Origin: Archivesica marissinica
Lineage: Eukaryota; Mollusca; Bivalvia; Venerida; Vesicomyidae
DNA: 64,000 nucleotides
NCBI GenBank assembly: GCA_014843695.1
Contig: CM026395.1
Coordinates: 47,708,813-47,772,812 of the forward strand
Direction of reading: 5' to 3'
The notes beneath the pieces were generated by a model that was not told where the DNA came from, did no database searches, and saw nothing but the letters and a program-made list of their open reading frames with translations. Positions 31,801-43,718 of this stretch are shown piece after piece. Numbering within the stretch: position 1 is the stretch's first letter; each line of letters opens with the position of its first letter. The position numbers were made by a program, and so were the translations under genes.

Positions 31801-34800
31801 CGTCACATCTGATCGCCGCCAACTAGCATCACGTACTGAAGATGATAAAGATAGCCGAGGGAATGCCTGGAATGATGCACTAATGGAAGACGCCTTAGTG
31901 AAAGCACACATAGGTATGCTACAAACACTTACCAAATTGAATCTGTGTACAGAATACAAGTACTTCGATTTGTGGCCGTTCCTGTGTGCTCAAGTAGCCG
32001 TTCCGTTCAAAAAAGCATTCTACAAACATATTATTAGGGAGGATGTCAAAATCTTCAAAGGCAGTCAGTCTTGGGTATCATTCCATGCTGTAGTATTTCT
32101 CGATCCCAAAATTCGTGAAAGCACTATTGGCGATTTGGCTTTCAAAGTATTGATGCAGTTTCCTCCTAGACATGGTAAGACGTTGATAGAAATGCCAATT
32201 GATGTTCTTCAAAACATAAAAGAGAACAATAAAGAGAGGGCGACACAGGTACGTTCAACAGAAATAAATGAGATTGAGTTTTATCTGACATTTTTGAGAA
32301 CACTCGTAGAACCATTCTGGAATAATCGTCTTGAGGAAAGAAACATACTTATTGTAGCTGCCTTAAAATGTCGACATGTGGACATAAAGAAAGAAATGGG
32401 GAAACTCAGATGCATCCCAACTGAACCCAATAACACACTCTGTACAGTCTCCGACCTGATACACCCACACTCGCCAATTGCCTCACTGTTTAGTGTCCAG
32501 GAAGAACGGTTTCCATTAGATACCAGGGAATTCCGCAAGGAAACTACATTGTCTAAGCTTGTCGATCTTGGGATGAATGAAGCGTTTCTACCAAGTGGAC
32601 TTCTAATTGACAGATGTGAATCTATTTCTATCATGGCAGACACGTGTTGCAGTTGTGCACGTGAGAGATGCATCAATTTGATTAAATACCTATCGCGTGA
32701 TACGGTATTAGGCGATCTTGAACAGCACGGGGATACTGTGGCGGCCATATGTAATCAGTACATGTTGCCAGTTTTAGAAAGACCAAACCAGTGGCAATTT
32801 CCATGGCAAGCAGACACAATTATACAACAGGTGAAATGTTTCAGTGATGTGCTAAATTGTAAACAACATCGTGGCTTGAATGTATCGCTATTATTGGGAA
32901 AACCAAAAGATATGTACAGGCAAAATGTCACAGATTATGTTGGAATGGTAGGTTTGGTACTTGATGAGGATCACTTGGTTGTGTTAAAGGAGAAAAGACA
33001 AAACGGTGAAAAGTTATTAGATGTGATAGGTATAAGAGGAATTGAGAAATTACCTGTAAACGTTCTAGTACAGCAGGCAAAGATATTATGTGCGGAATAC
33101 AAAGAAAGAGAAACACAGTTTGACGAAGTTGTGCGACTACATGACAAGATATTCTTACGTCTAGAGAAAGAACTGAAATCCTGTGAATCGGAACACGAGA
33201 CAGCCGAAATGCTTCGTGAGCTTCGTGATTGTGCATTTGTTTTGATTGGAAATGAACTTGTATATGCACGAAATGTCGCATTCAACGTCCAAGTACAATG
33301 CAAGCCATATTTGTACCAGTTACCCGAGGTGGACAAATTGAACAAAGCAGCAATATATTCCTATCTTGGGGTGGACGACTATTTTAGCATTGGTGTCATC
33401 ATCGAAGTTATGAAGAGAATACAACTGACAATGAGCACTGCAGAAAATGTTGGCATAATTAATCACCTACTCACGAACCTAGATGACGCCATTCAAAAAG
33501 GCAATACATCGTACGATGAAATATCTGAACTGCATGACGATATTATTGCGCCTGACATTTATGGTGCACTGTGGCCAACATACGAACTTGTAATTGAAAA
33601 TGAAGAATTTCAGACAAGTTCATCAATGAAGATACTACACAAGTCTATTGCCCCATCAATTGGTGAAAGACTAGGTGTTAAGGTGAAAAAACTGAGGTGT
33701 TACAAGGATATTAAAACTGGAATATCATTTGGTCAACGAGAAGAACTAGTTACTCGAATAAAAGGTCTTCTAAAGGCATACCCATGTGATTCGAGTATAA
33801 TGAAGGAACTTCTTCAAAACGCGGATGATGCAGGTGCAACAGAAATACATTTTGTAAAAGATTACCGTAATCATTCAACAGAGAAACTTTTCAAGCCAGA
33901 ATGTGAATCGTTACAAGGCCCTTCGTTGTGTGTTTATAACAATAGTTATTTTACACACAAAGATATTGAAGGAATACATAATCTGGGGCAAGGCAGTAAA
34001 GGTGATGACCCTACAAAAACTGGGCAATACGGAGTTGGGTTCAATGCAGTTTACCACTTAACTGATACGCCTTCGTTTGTAACCATGGGTCCGGGAACAG
34101 AAGAGGACGGCCTGTTGTTCATTTTTGATCCATTATGCAACCACGTACCTGAGGCAACTTTGATTGAGCCGGGTATGATGTGCAAAGTTCAAGAAATCAA
34201 GAGTAACTTTTCGGACCATCTACTTGGCTTCTCTGTCGACGATTTGATAGTTGGTGGCATTGGAACAGTGTTTCGATTGCCTCTTCGAATAAAACAATCT
34301 GAGATCAGCAAGGAAGAAATAGATATTGCAAAAATGGATTCCATTCTCCGTTCGTTTGAATCAGACATGTTTGAAGCTGTTCTTTTCCTGAAACATATTA
34401 GGTGCATAAAAGTTTCGAACATAACCTCTGGTACATTAACAGAAGAATATAAAGTAACAGTGCAATTGTCAGATGAAGCTGCAATGAAGAGAACAACATT
34501 TAATAAAGAAGTATGCGAGATAACGAAAATGAACATGGACATTAAGGAAAAGAATCTAGAGACGCAACCATTAGAAGTCATTTACCCAATGAAAGTGGTT
34601 GACAACAGAAATTGTTCAAATCACTGGGTAATAGTTCAACGTTTCGGAGTACATGGTGATATTGATAAGCTAGATGCAGTAAAACAAAGCTTAAAATGTG
34701 GGGATTTAGGTATGATACCATTAGGTGGAGTAGCAATACCTTTGACGGACGGTTTGCTAAAGAACAGTTCTGAAACTCGCGGACAAAACATTCCGGAACA

Positions 34801-37800
34801 TCCCGAAGGTAAGCCGAACACATTACAAGATGTCCATACTTCTCGTCAAACAACTGAGCCGTGTAGTACCAACAAATCATATGCGCAATTTCATGGGAAG
34901 GCATTTTGCTTTTTGCCATTGCCAGTTGAAACGGGCTTACCTGTTCATATCAACGGACATTTTGCACTTGATCATGAAGCTAGGAGAGATCTCTGGAAAG
35001 ACGGATATAGAATGGACTGGAATGATTGCATAGCATGTGCCGTCATCATTCCGTCGTGGATATCAGGTCTACATTACCTTCGCGAGTGTCTTACGCCATG
35101 TGTAGAAAAAGCAAAAGTATGGTTAACAGTCAATACTGTACTCAAGGAATTCCATACGTTTTTCCCTGTAAACAGTTGCTCATCTGATTTCTGGAGTAAT
35201 ATTGCATGCCAGTTTTACAAGTACATGGTAAACGAAAATAGTGCAATATTTCCATTCGTCGTGGATAGCAATTGTGAATTTGTCGCTAAACTTAAAGGCA
35301 CGAGAGACAGATTCCGCATACAGTGGACAACTGTTAATGCAACACCAGACGAAGGCTACAATGGAGTGTATAACACGGTGTTTAGCGAGCTGCCTCCAAT
35401 ACATCCGGTTAAGCATAGAGATGACACCGCGCGATTGATTGTAAATCTTTTAAAGGCATTTGGTCTAAAACTGTTGGAAACTCCAATGTTGATTAAAACC
35501 GCCATGGAAAAGGCTGGCGTCAAAGGTATCCAAACATCGACACCTTCACTGGTGATAGCCTTTATGAAAACGTATATAGATCATTGGGACTGGAGTTGTG
35601 AGGTTGATAATGAAATTAGCATGTCGACATATCTGACAACAAACAATTTAAATGCGTTGGTAAATTATATTGTACTGGACAGTGATCATCACAGGAAAAT
35701 GGAAGGACTGCCCGTATTACTGACTGCTGATGGCATCATTAGAGTCTGTTCGGTCGAATCGCCAGTATTTATTTCCAAATACTCTAATCTTCTTCTGGAT
35801 TCGTCGAATCTGTTTGTGCATGATGATATTCGACTGGCCTTATCTGACCGGCGGTTGTTTGAAACAAATATATTTAAAGAATTTAAGTTTGAAGACTTTG
35901 TTGATTTGCTTTCAACTGCTATGGACATAGAAGTACTTGCGGGTGGTTCGAAGATCATGTTGTCAGAGGTTGAAGATGCTGTTCCGCAAGGAATTACAAA
36001 GAAATGGCTGTGTTTGCTTTATGACTTGCTAAGTGAACAGTCCATGAGTACATCAAACGACGCCGGTAGTACAATAGAGGATATCCACATAACAGACATT
36101 AATACAGATGCACTCAGAAAACAAATAGAAGCCTTAGACAAATGGTCCTTCTTACCGTGTGTTGATGTAGATCAACAACCTGTTCTCATACCATTGCGAG
36201 AAACATCGCATTTACTGTTTCTGTCGTATTTCCATACCACATTGGATGATGTTGGTAAAGCACTTAAGAAGTTTCAACTCCCGGCATTATATAAAAAAGC
36301 ATTTGATGAATGCCGATGGAAGAAAGCCGTGACATCGTCTATGGAAAAGATTGTGGCCTCACTTGAGCGACCATACGATTTGCTCCAGTGCTTAGTACAT
36401 CACAGAGATACAATTAGATCATGTGAAGCAAAAACCGGAGACGACGGAACAGAAATTTTAGCATTTTTCGGACGGAATCTGAAAGTTCTTCAGAAATTCC
36501 ATGATGAAACCACTGGTACACTTGCTCAGCAGTTGCGTCAGTTGCCACTTTATCTAACACAGCAAGGTACTTTGACAGACATTGCTGGGGATGAAGAAGT
36601 GTTAGTTTTACCAAAAGGCATGCCTTTTAATGGGATACAAACATGGGCAGATACTTGCAACATCACGTTATTACAAGAGAAAGAGTCTCTCGAATCGGTG
36701 TATGAATGTCTGGGTCTGACAAAAGCAAATGTAGAATATGTTTATGGCGTTAAGATTTTGCCTACGTTTGATGCCATGCCTAACAAATGTTGGATGGAGC
36801 ATATTCGATACCTACGAGATCTGCTCGGTCATAGTGTATTGTATAATGACAAACAAAAGATGCTCTTCAAAGGACTTAAAGACATTGCATTCATAAACAT
36901 AAACGGTGAGATGAAGAGAGCCAATGAGCTGTATGATTCGCAGAATGAGATCTTCAAAGTGATGGTAGATTCAAGTGCATTTCCTCCATCAGATTTGTTG
37001 GCAACTGAATGGACGGTTTTCTTAGAGAAACTTGGACTCATTTGTGATGTCGACGATGCTATGATGGTTCAGTTCGCCCGCCAAGTAGAGCATGACGGCA
37101 ACATTCACATTGACAAAGGTGTACGGAAAAAGTCTAGAGTTCTTCTTTCTCGATTCACACAATTTGGCACGAAATGGAGTAGGTTGACACTGTCTCAAAT
37201 TAGAACCTTAAACTTCATTGACCCGTTCAACGTGGAAGCTGACAATACAGCAATATGTCCACAGTTTGGTAGTGCAAACAGGCTAATATCATTCTATGAA
37301 GCCATTTCAAGTACTCATTCACATTTATGTTGGACAAGTCTGAATTTACTTCCAAGTGAGATATGTAGCCAAGTATCAGCAGATGTCAGAAAACAACTCG
37401 GAATACACGAGCACCCGCCGCTCGATGAAGTAATATCCCACTTTCACAATGTATGTTCCTCTTTAAAAGCGAAACTAAAAACCGACAGTGTTAGCACACA
37501 GTTAGTTAAGGATCAAATGGTATGCTTTTACGAGTTCTTCCGTAGCTGTACATCGTCTGTACAACAACTTGTGTCAGGATTTGAATCGCAACCCTTCATT
37601 CATTTACCAGATGAAAAAGACATTGTAATGGCGAATGAAGTTGTAATTGATTTAGCAACCGATTCGGAGATTAAGCCGTACATGTGCAAAGCCCCTGCGT
37701 ACTATGGCAAATACTACGAGCTTTTTCAGTTGATGGGTAGCAGACAAAAACCTATGTTCTGCCATTATGCAACTATTCTGCAGAGCATAAAAGAAACGAG

Positions 37801-40800
37801 CCAAGAGCAGGAAATGAGTGTACCTGAACGGGGGATCGTGAAACAAGCATTTCGAGGACTCGTAGAGCTCAAACTGGATACTGATGAAAGCATCGGCGAG
37901 GTACAATCAATACAGCTCCCAAACAAACAAATGGTTCTGAAGAATTCGAAACACATCGTTGTATCAAATAAATGGCAATTCGAGAGGAGACTAAAGGGAC
38001 TCATTGAAATAGACTTGTGTGCTGGGGATAAATTCCTGGATATCAAACATTGCTCACTGGAAGATGTTTTTGCAAAGTGGCCAGATAATCTGAGACCAGT
38101 TCTTTTAACAGATGTAGTTACAGAGGAAGTATGCATTGAGATTAGTGCACATACTGTATTACACAATGCCAAGGCCAGAAAGATTGAGAAGTTCTTGCAT
38201 TCAAGAGATTTGGTACATGGTCTATGCCGGTTACTGAAGCACCAGTGTACTGAAGGCGCCGCAAAGGTAGAGTTCGACAGCGCATGTTGTGAGTCTGAGA
38301 TTACTAAGCGCTTACAAAACACAAACGTTGTTGAGATGCCTACACTTAGAACTACGTTGAAGTATCGCGGAACTAGTGTTGCTGGATCTGAAAGGAATAT
38401 AAAGTATCATATTCGGAAGGATGACAATTTGACTGGACCATTCACGTTTTATTTCAACGATGACAGCACTACAGACTCAATACATGTACATAGCATATTT
38501 CATGGACTGATCTCCCTTGTTGAGATATGTGCACCCGAACTCAATGCAAGTTCAATTGTACACGTGACGCTATTAATCCATGCACTTGAAACACCAAGAC
38601 AGATATCCGAAATTCTAGACAATCTTTACATACCAAAATATGGCAGTCCCCGGGAGTCACAAGTGGATTACTTTCCAAAACCAGGAACATATGTCGAACC
38701 CCAATTCATTCCATTTCTAGAACAAGGAATACACCCTTTCAAAGATTACGAATATGACTACGTGGCCATGGAACTGGAAGACGCATTTATGGAAACAAAT
38801 GATGACGCAGAGGAAAGTCCCGTTTATATTTACGTGAAGATCGTGCGGGAAGTTAACAATGTAGCTGCTAGAGATACAAATACTGGTGATCTGGGAAGGG
38901 TGTACGTTGTCGATACTGGAAACAGGCCGATAAAGTGCGTACATGTTCCAATATACCGTCTATACAGATTTATCCGTCAAGATGTAGACATGAGCAATGC
39001 AATCGAAGTGTATGTTCAACATGGAGAACGCGCAGAGCAAGGAATACCATTTGACGATCAGTGCAAGATAATAAGGGATGAATTGAAGGAAGCGTGGCAA
39101 CTGCCAGAAAAAGATCGAAAGAGTGTCATTCGGCGCATACTTTTAAAATGGCATCCCGATAAAAATATGGGGAATGAGGCTTATTGTACTGAAGTGTTCA
39201 AGTATATCCAAATTATCCTCAGTAGACTTGAAAATGGAGAGGAATTAGTAGACGACGCTAAAGAGGAAATGTCTAAAGGAACGTCTCAATTTCCAAAATC
39301 GTCATCGGACTTCTACGAAAATGTTTTCCGAAGAGCTAGAAGTTATGCGCGTGCATATCACGAAAACTTCGATGCTTATAATAGGTCTGAGAGGACAGGA
39401 GAATATTCCCATGGGTCAGCAACTGTGACTAAACATCCGGATTACAGAGAAGCTCAAAGGTGGCTTCGTCAAGCTAAACAGGACATTCAAGCTGCTGACG
39501 CTATGCTACCATCGGCCGAAACTGTTCATGCCTACAACTGGATATGCTATTTATGCCACCAGGTAAGTGTAACTATTTTCTGTCAAAATTTCATTTTTTA
39601 CTCAAGCATGATTGCTACTGCAATACGTTTTGAGTAACTGTATTTTACGAAATAAATGTCTAATCCACAATTATGAAATGGTAGTTATAATGTACATGAG
39701 ACACGTTTATTAAGCTGCCACATGCCTTAAGCAGTTCCATTAACTGTTACAATAACATTATCTGAAGTGATGCCTTTTCCCTCATATTACAAGTGATATA
39801 ATAAACTGCACGTGTTCATACAGCTTGGACAGGATGATTGTCTTCTCAAAATAACATGGCGTGACTTATTAGTCCACCACCGGGAACATGTGTGCTTATA
39901 TAGATGTACTTATGTATGTTTTATCCACTTCATTACCTGTTTATATACAGACGCCACATAATTAAAGTAACCATGCAGTCGAGATTCTTGTCCGAACCAA
40001 ATGTAAACTACTTGAAGACATACATATACCACATTAATTACCAAGTTAATGCACATAAGGATAGCTGTGTGTCGCATGATGCGGCAGAAAGCTTTACAAC
40101 ATATTTCACATCACTCGGAAAACTATTGTCTGTGCTATATTTCCTATAGACATAAATATACCAAACTAGCTATGTCGAGGGATCTATGGACTATACTGTT
40201 TCACTGGGAGACCTGTTGAAATAATATTAAATTAAGTTGACGTATCTAATAGTCTTAAAACGAATATGCTAACTTCCCGAACACTCGTATGTTTTCATTG
40301 CCCATTCAACTTTTCAACACATACATGTATGTGAACATCCAGGACATTCGTTGTCACATTGTTTATTTCTATCTGAAACATTCTCAGCAGCTTGACATTC
40401 TTCCAGGAAAGACCAATAAAAGAATTGTGTTTCGGAATGGTGTCTGCAGCTCTTGTGATTCTTGAGTCGTGTGTCATCATGAGGCTTTGGTGTTTTGTTT
40501 TGTTATAGTGTGGCACAGATTGCATGGGCATTTTATTGGTCTGCTATGTCTCCCTTTAGTTTAAACGTTATTTATTTTACAGCGATTGCGAAGCAAGTTT
40601 TAACAACTTATATTAATCACTCTCGTTGGCGCGGATGAAAGCGTTAATGTGGTCATTCTTGTCGGAGGAAACCGGAGTACCCGGAGAAAACCCACCTGTC
40701 CGATCTGGCGACCACAGTGTCATCACATACTTCCCGGTCCGAGGATCGAACCCGGGTTGCATTGGCGAGAAGCGAGCGCGCTAACCACTGCGCTAATCGG

Positions 40801-42767
40801 ACAGCCTCTGTTAAGATAGACATGTGTACTTGAATAGTTGTTTTATATGCAGTACATGTGACGAGACGTAAATTATATATATCTATATGAATATGTTATA
40901 TGCAATTGCGTGGTAATATCTGAAATGTTTTGCACGAATTAAAATGTGTTTTTGTATGTTAATAATGCAGGCTTGCGAGAAGGCGTTAAAAGCGACACAT
41001 TATTACCGTGATGCCAACAGCATTCCGGCCGTTGTAGAGCTTACGTCATTAGCAATTACACCTGAATTGTTGGAACAGGTATTATTAAGATATTGTTGAT
41101 TACTTGGGATATACGGTAGCCTACAATTAGGTTTAGCACTGCTGAACCGGTATGGTTGTGATATTTTAATAGTTGTCCAATTATAAGTATTACGTCTTTG
41201 TCTGTAATTTACATTGTCAATGGCTCGTCAGGCGCGTAGTTGCCTTTACGCCACAATGCCTGGACTTGCACATTATATTCAGGAAGTGTTTTTTTTGGGC
41301 TGGATATACAGTATAGTAGATGAAAAATTGAAATTTGCTTATGTGTTTGTTAGTGCATAAGCTTCCATTAAAAGGTGCCGGAGTGCACCATTTGATGTCT
41401 AGGTTTCAAAGAATTAGTTGGGAGGATGCCCCCTACCGGGTTCCCACCTTTGGTGCTCAAATTTGCACATGTGCTTAATAGATCAAATGGGCTTGCACGG
41501 TATTTTCAGCTGGCTATGCCGCTGCTCATTGTAACAACTAGGCAAATGTATAATGTGTCTGCTTATGTAGACAATATGGGATTTGCTTGCAAAATCTTGG
41601 CACCAGCCATTTTTGTAATCTGCATACATGTAGGATATTGAACAGTTTTGGTGCCAACTCTGTTGAAGGTGGTTAAGTACTTTGTATGCTCTTTAATTAG
41701 ACTGATCCAATTATACCCCCCCCCCGACATTTATTGGAAAATTGCCAAACTTGGTTTAAAATATAGGATTTTTATTACATATAGGTTATTGCATATAAAA
41801 ATGGCCACAGTGCATCAATGCATACATATATTACACCCGAATACATGTATAATATGTGTGAGGGAAACTTGGTATGTAGTTCTGTATAATATGTGTGAGG
41901 GAAACTTGGTATGTTGTTCTGTATAATATGTGTGAGGGAAACTTGGTATGTAGTTCTGTATAATATGTGTGAGGGAAACTTGGTATGTTGTTCTGTATAA
42001 TATGTGTGAGGGAAACTTGGTATGTAGTTCTGTATAATATGTGTGAGGGAAACTTGGTATGTAGTTCTGTATAATATGTGTGAGGGAAACTTGGTATGTA
42101 GTTCTGTATAATATGTGTGAGGGAAACTTGGTATGTAGTTCTGTATAATATGTGTGAGGGAAACTTGGTATGTAGTTCTGTATAATATGTGTGAGGGAAA
42201 CTTGGTATGTAGTTCTGTATAATATGTGTGAGGGAAACTTGGTATGTAGTTCTGTATAATATGTGTGAGGTAAACTTGGTATGTAGTTCTGTATAATATG
42301 TGTGAGGGAAACTTGGTATGTAGTTCTGTATAATATGTGTGAGGGAAACTTGGTATGTAGTTCTGTATAATATGTGTGAGGGAAACTTGGTATGTAGTTC
42401 TGTATAATATGTGTGAGGGAAACTTGGTATGTAGTTCTGTATAATATGTGTAAGGGAAACTTGGTATGTAGTTCTGTATAATATGTGCGGTTATGATAGC
42501 CTCCCTAATTTCTATCTCAATACAATGCATCATGCATATTGCTATTTCATTGTTTTCATTTAAATTATATAATGGTTTACTTATTTATATATATATTATG
42601 TTCAGGCAAGACTTCTTGAAGACAGACTCGGAGAACATACCAGGTTGAGGTATCCGGATACGATGTCTCGTCCGAGAATACCCTCAGATATCTTTAGCCG
42701 GGAAGATGCCGACTTTTCCCTAACAATAACCAGACGGATAATAGACTTGGTCGCAGACTATATATAA
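22734..42767 (+). CDS. Sacsin-like giant chaperone gene (7 visible exons)
   Basis: Exons with canonical AG/GT borders and compatible phases are 22687/22734-22808, 23648-23764, 25357-25504, 26543-28099, 28440-39562, 40971-41078 and 42606-42767. From ATG 22734 they sum to 13,290 nt, a whole number of codons, giving 4,429 residues; human sacsin is about 4,580. Three Hsp90-like ATPase repeats start near residues 26, 1377 and 2421 ([30 protein letters not shown]). A J domain with WHPDKN lies near residue 4200, and a HEPN domain ends the protein. Sacsin is a cytosolic co-chaperone linked to Hsp70 and cytoskeletal protein quality control. Such genes are expanded in some bivalves, and the exact role of this paralog is unknown. 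Introns hold SINEs and a minisatellite. Confidence 0.85.
22809..23647. other. Intron 1 of sacsin-like gene
   Basis: 839 bp between GT at 22809 and AG at 23646-23647. It contains a family-A SINE at 23251-23493. Nothing else is recognised. Confidence 0.6.
23251..23493 (+). mobile_element. tRNA-derived SINE (family A)
   Basis: Head GTCCAATTAGCGCAGTGGTT with box-B-like GGTTCGATCCTCGGACC, then GATCGGACAGGTGGGTTTTC, CACGAATGACCACATTTACG and the tail TTGCTTCGCAATCGTTGTAA followed by AAATATATAAAG. Same family as 18512, 26206, 40563 and 61546. Confidence 0.75.
23648..23764 (+). CDS. Sacsin-like gene, exon 2 (ATPase repeat 1, N-box)
   Basis: 39 codons in phase 0 at both ends: [20 protein letters not shown] and 19 more. 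This is the ATP-binding N-box helix of the GHKL/Hsp90-like fold; E and N of ELIQNA are the Mg/ATP-contact positions. The usual 'NADDAGA' is NAEDADA here. The acceptor is CCTTTAG and the donor AGG|GTATGT. Confidence 0.85.
23806..24015 (+). mobile_element. tRNA-derived SINE (family C)
   Basis: Head GTCTCTGTGGCCTAGTGATT with box-B-like GGTTCGAACCTCGTCAGGGG, then AACTAGTTAAATAATGTC-like body and the tail GTCCGACACTATAATAAACA. A related tail appears in reverse orientation at about 43046-43100. Confidence 0.5.
24363..24651 (+). mobile_element. tRNA-derived SINE (family B), best-preserved copy
   Basis: Head AGACGGATCTGTAGCCCAGT, anticodon arm CTGGACTGGTAATCCAG, box B GGTTCGATCCCCCGTCTGAC, then AGATGGGACGTTAAACCGAG, GTGCACGTAAAAGAACCAGA and the tail GGGCAACCGGTAGCGACGAT followed by AAATAAACGTAAA. 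The conserved body and tail suggest a widely spread molluscan or metazoan SINE superfamily; I cannot name it with certainty. Confidence 0.75.
24846..25083 (+). mobile_element. tRNA-derived SINE (family D, long variable arm)
   Basis: Head CTCCGTGGTCGAGTGGTTAC, a long variable-arm-like region, box B GGGTTCGAGCCCCGTTCAGA, a body with GTTGGTGCTGGTTAACCGCT and the tail GGGAAACCGGTAGCGATGTT followed by AAATAAACTTAAA. The tail resembles that of family B. Confidence 0.6.
25357..25504 (+). CDS. Sacsin-like gene, exon 3 (ATPase repeat 1, glycine box)
   Basis: 49 full codons plus one base. It reads [20 protein letters not shown] and ends [16 protein letters not shown], the G1/G2 boxes of the Hsp90-like ATPase (GxFGxGFKS). 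Phase 1 at the 3' end matches exon 4, whose first two bases complete a GAT codon. Confidence 0.85.
25505..26542. other. Intron 3 of sacsin-like gene
   Basis: 1,038 bp. It contains a tRNA-like head fragment at about 25782-25855 (GGGGCCGAGTGGTTAAGATC, then TTAGTTCGAATCCCG) and a family-A SINE lacking most of its head at 26206-26413. No coding frame is supported. Confidence 0.55.
26206..26413 (+). mobile_element. tRNA-derived SINE (family A), 5'-truncated
   Basis: Starts near the box-B part (TGGGTTCGATCCTCGAACCG), then AGATCGGACAGGTGGGTTTT, CACACGAATGACCACATTTA and the tail TTGTTTCGCAATCATCGTAC followed by AATAAATAGAG. Same family as 18512 and 23251. Confidence 0.7.
26543..28099 (+). CDS. Sacsin-like gene, exon 4 (rest of repeat region 1)
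   Basis: 1,557 nt, phase 1 to phase 1, about residues 114-632. It continues the ATPase fold with [17 protein letters not shown], then [11 protein letters not shown], and carries the sacsin repeat signatures [20 protein letters not shown] and [17 protein letters not shown]. The end is [18 protein letters not shown]. It is intact. The donor is ATG|GTAAGA and the acceptor TTTGCAG. Confidence 0.85.
28440..39562 (+). CDS. Sacsin-like gene, giant exon 5 (11.1 kb)
   Basis: One uninterrupted exon of 11,123 nt encoding about 3,708 residues, typical of SACS genes, which keep most of the protein in one huge exon. It holds ATPase repeat 2 ([20 protein letters not shown] at about 30673, then [18 protein letters not shown]) and repeat 3 ([17 protein letters not shown] at about 33805, then [19 protein letters not shown]). 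Each repeat is followed by a 'FCFLPLP...G.PvHiNG.FA' block (31735, 34903). Near the end, at about 39124, is a J-domain-like segment [18 protein letters not shown] with the HPD motif needed to stimulate Hsp70. The final 35 codons begin the HEPN domain ([20 protein letters not shown]). The donor CAG|GTAAGT is at 39563. Confidence 0.9.
39563..40970. other. Intron 5 of sacsin-like gene
   Basis: 1,408 bp with a family-A SINE on the minus strand at 40563-40806. The rest has no recognised feature. Intron 5 of the second gene copy (60543-61912) is a close counterpart. Confidence 0.6.
40563..40806 (-). mobile_element. tRNA-derived SINE (family A) in intron 5, copy 1
   Basis: Minus strand: head GGCTGTCCGATTAGCGCAGT, box B GGGTTCGATCCTCGGACCGG, body GATCGGACAGGTGGGTTTTC and tail TTGCTTCGCAATCGCTGTAA. 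It is shared with the paralogous intron at 61546-61748, so the insertion predates the duplication. Confidence 0.75.
40971..41078 (+). CDS. Sacsin-like gene, exon 6 (HEPN part)
   Basis: 36 codons, phase 0 on both sides, reading [20 protein letters not shown] and 16 more. It is the second helix region of the HEPN domain (A-x-K-A-L-K-A). The acceptor is AATGCAG and the donor CAG|GTATTA. Confidence 0.85.
41079..42605. other. Intron 6 of sacsin-like gene
   Basis: 1,527 bp. It holds a dispersed repeat at about 41230-41640 (GTTGCCTTTACGCCACAATG), also seen at about 42820-42990 and 62165-62580. It also holds the 37-bp minisatellite at 41848-42488. Confidence 0.6.
41848..42488. repeat. 37-bp minisatellite, about 17 copies
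   Basis: Unit TGTGTGAGGGAAACTTGGTA plus TGTAGTTCTGTATAATA. The unit is not a multiple of 3, so a frame read through it cycles through all three phases. The resulting long minus-strand frame is a repeat artefact. The paralogous intron carries the same array with about 29 copies (62785-63870). Confidence 0.9.
42606..42767 (+). CDS. Sacsin-like gene, exon 7 (C-terminus)
   Basis: 53 codons plus stop: [20 protein letters not shown] ... [14 protein letters not shown] at 42765-42767. It matches the end of the HEPN domain of sacsin, including a 'tRYP....P.iP...F' signature and a terminal helix. A possible poly(A) signal cluster (AATAAAATAAATAAA) lies about 400 bp downstream at about 43172. Confidence 0.85.
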   Translation, partial: ARLLEDRLGEHTRLRYPDTMSRPRIPSDIFSREDADFSLTITRRIIDLVADYI

Positions 42768-43718
42768 AATAACACATTAATGGCCTCTCCTGAGGTGATA
42801 CGGTATAGACGCATGGAGCCTGTAGTTGCCTTTACGCAAAATGCCCGGGCTTGCACGTTATATTCAGGAAATGTGTTGTTTTGCTGGATATACAGTAGTA
42901 GATGAAAATCTGAACTGTTCGTATATGTTTGTTAGTGTATAAACTTCCTTAAAATGTGACAGAGTGCATCATTTGTTGTAATGGTTTCAAACGGCCGTTT
43001 TTCTGTGGACTTGTTAAATTCAGAAAACGCACAATGTGTAAAGTAAAAGTAAAGTAAAGCGTTTGTTTATTATAGTGTCACCCCTATTTAAAGGGCCAGC
43101 CATTTCTGACTTATGAGACACCTCTTTTTACGAACATCATTACTTCCCGAATCCTATGCGTGTATGCAAGAATAAAATAAATAAAGTTTAAAAAGCTGTT
43201 TGAGTGACCTTAACCGCCAAAACACAGAAAAACAAAGAAATCATATTGTGAAGTGTGACTGTAGCACATCTTACAATGAATGTGTAATGCCACCATTGTT
43301 TCTGAGACTGAATGAATAGTTATATAGTAGTTTGGAGATATTTTTCGTCTCGATATCTTGTTATTGTGTACATACATGTATATAAATAGTTTATACCAAT
43401 TTATTTTAGCTCGATTGCGAAACAAGTTATTTCAACTTATATAAATCACTCTCGAGACCTCATTCCTGATGGAATCCATCGCCACGAGGGAGAGAGATGA
43501 GGCAACGTGGAAATTAAATGCCTTGCCTAAGGGCACAATCGTAACGGCTCCAGTGGGGCTCGAACTCCGGACCTTTCGCGCCTGAAGCGAACGCGCATCC
43601 ACTGCGCTATCACGACTGCCACATTATATATGTATATAAATGTAATATGTACATGCTTTTAATGTATTATATGTAAAATAGCGTTATGCCGACTAATGCC
43701 TAATAATATAGCACCCTG
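42768..43718. other. Spacer downstream of sacsin-like gene
   Basis: It begins with a diverged copy of the dispersed repeat found in intron 6 (about 42820-42990). A SINE-tail-like stretch (AAGCGTTTGTTTATTATAGT, about 43055) and a tRNA-derived element on the minus strand (43405-43622) follow. No gene is recognised. Confidence 0.5.
43405..43622 (-). mobile_element. tRNA-derived SINE (family A tail, different head)
   Basis: Minus strand: head GGCAGTCGTGATAGCGCAGT, box B GGAGTTCGAGCCCCACTGGA, a body with GGCAAGGCATTTAATTTCCA and the tail AGTTGAAATAACTTGTTTCG followed by CAATCGAGC. The tail matches family A, but the head and body differ, so this may be a chimeric subfamily. Confidence 0.6.

Noticed and set aside
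28969..39000. Many antisense frames of 60-185 residues inside the giant exon
   Set aside because: They are shadows of the coding strand; the sense strand shows continuous sacsin homology.
41775..42533. 252-residue minus-strand frame (repeats of [16 protein letters not shown])
   Set aside because: It is the 37-bp minisatellite read through; the frame cycles with the unit and has no independent coding support. The same applies to 62768-63907.
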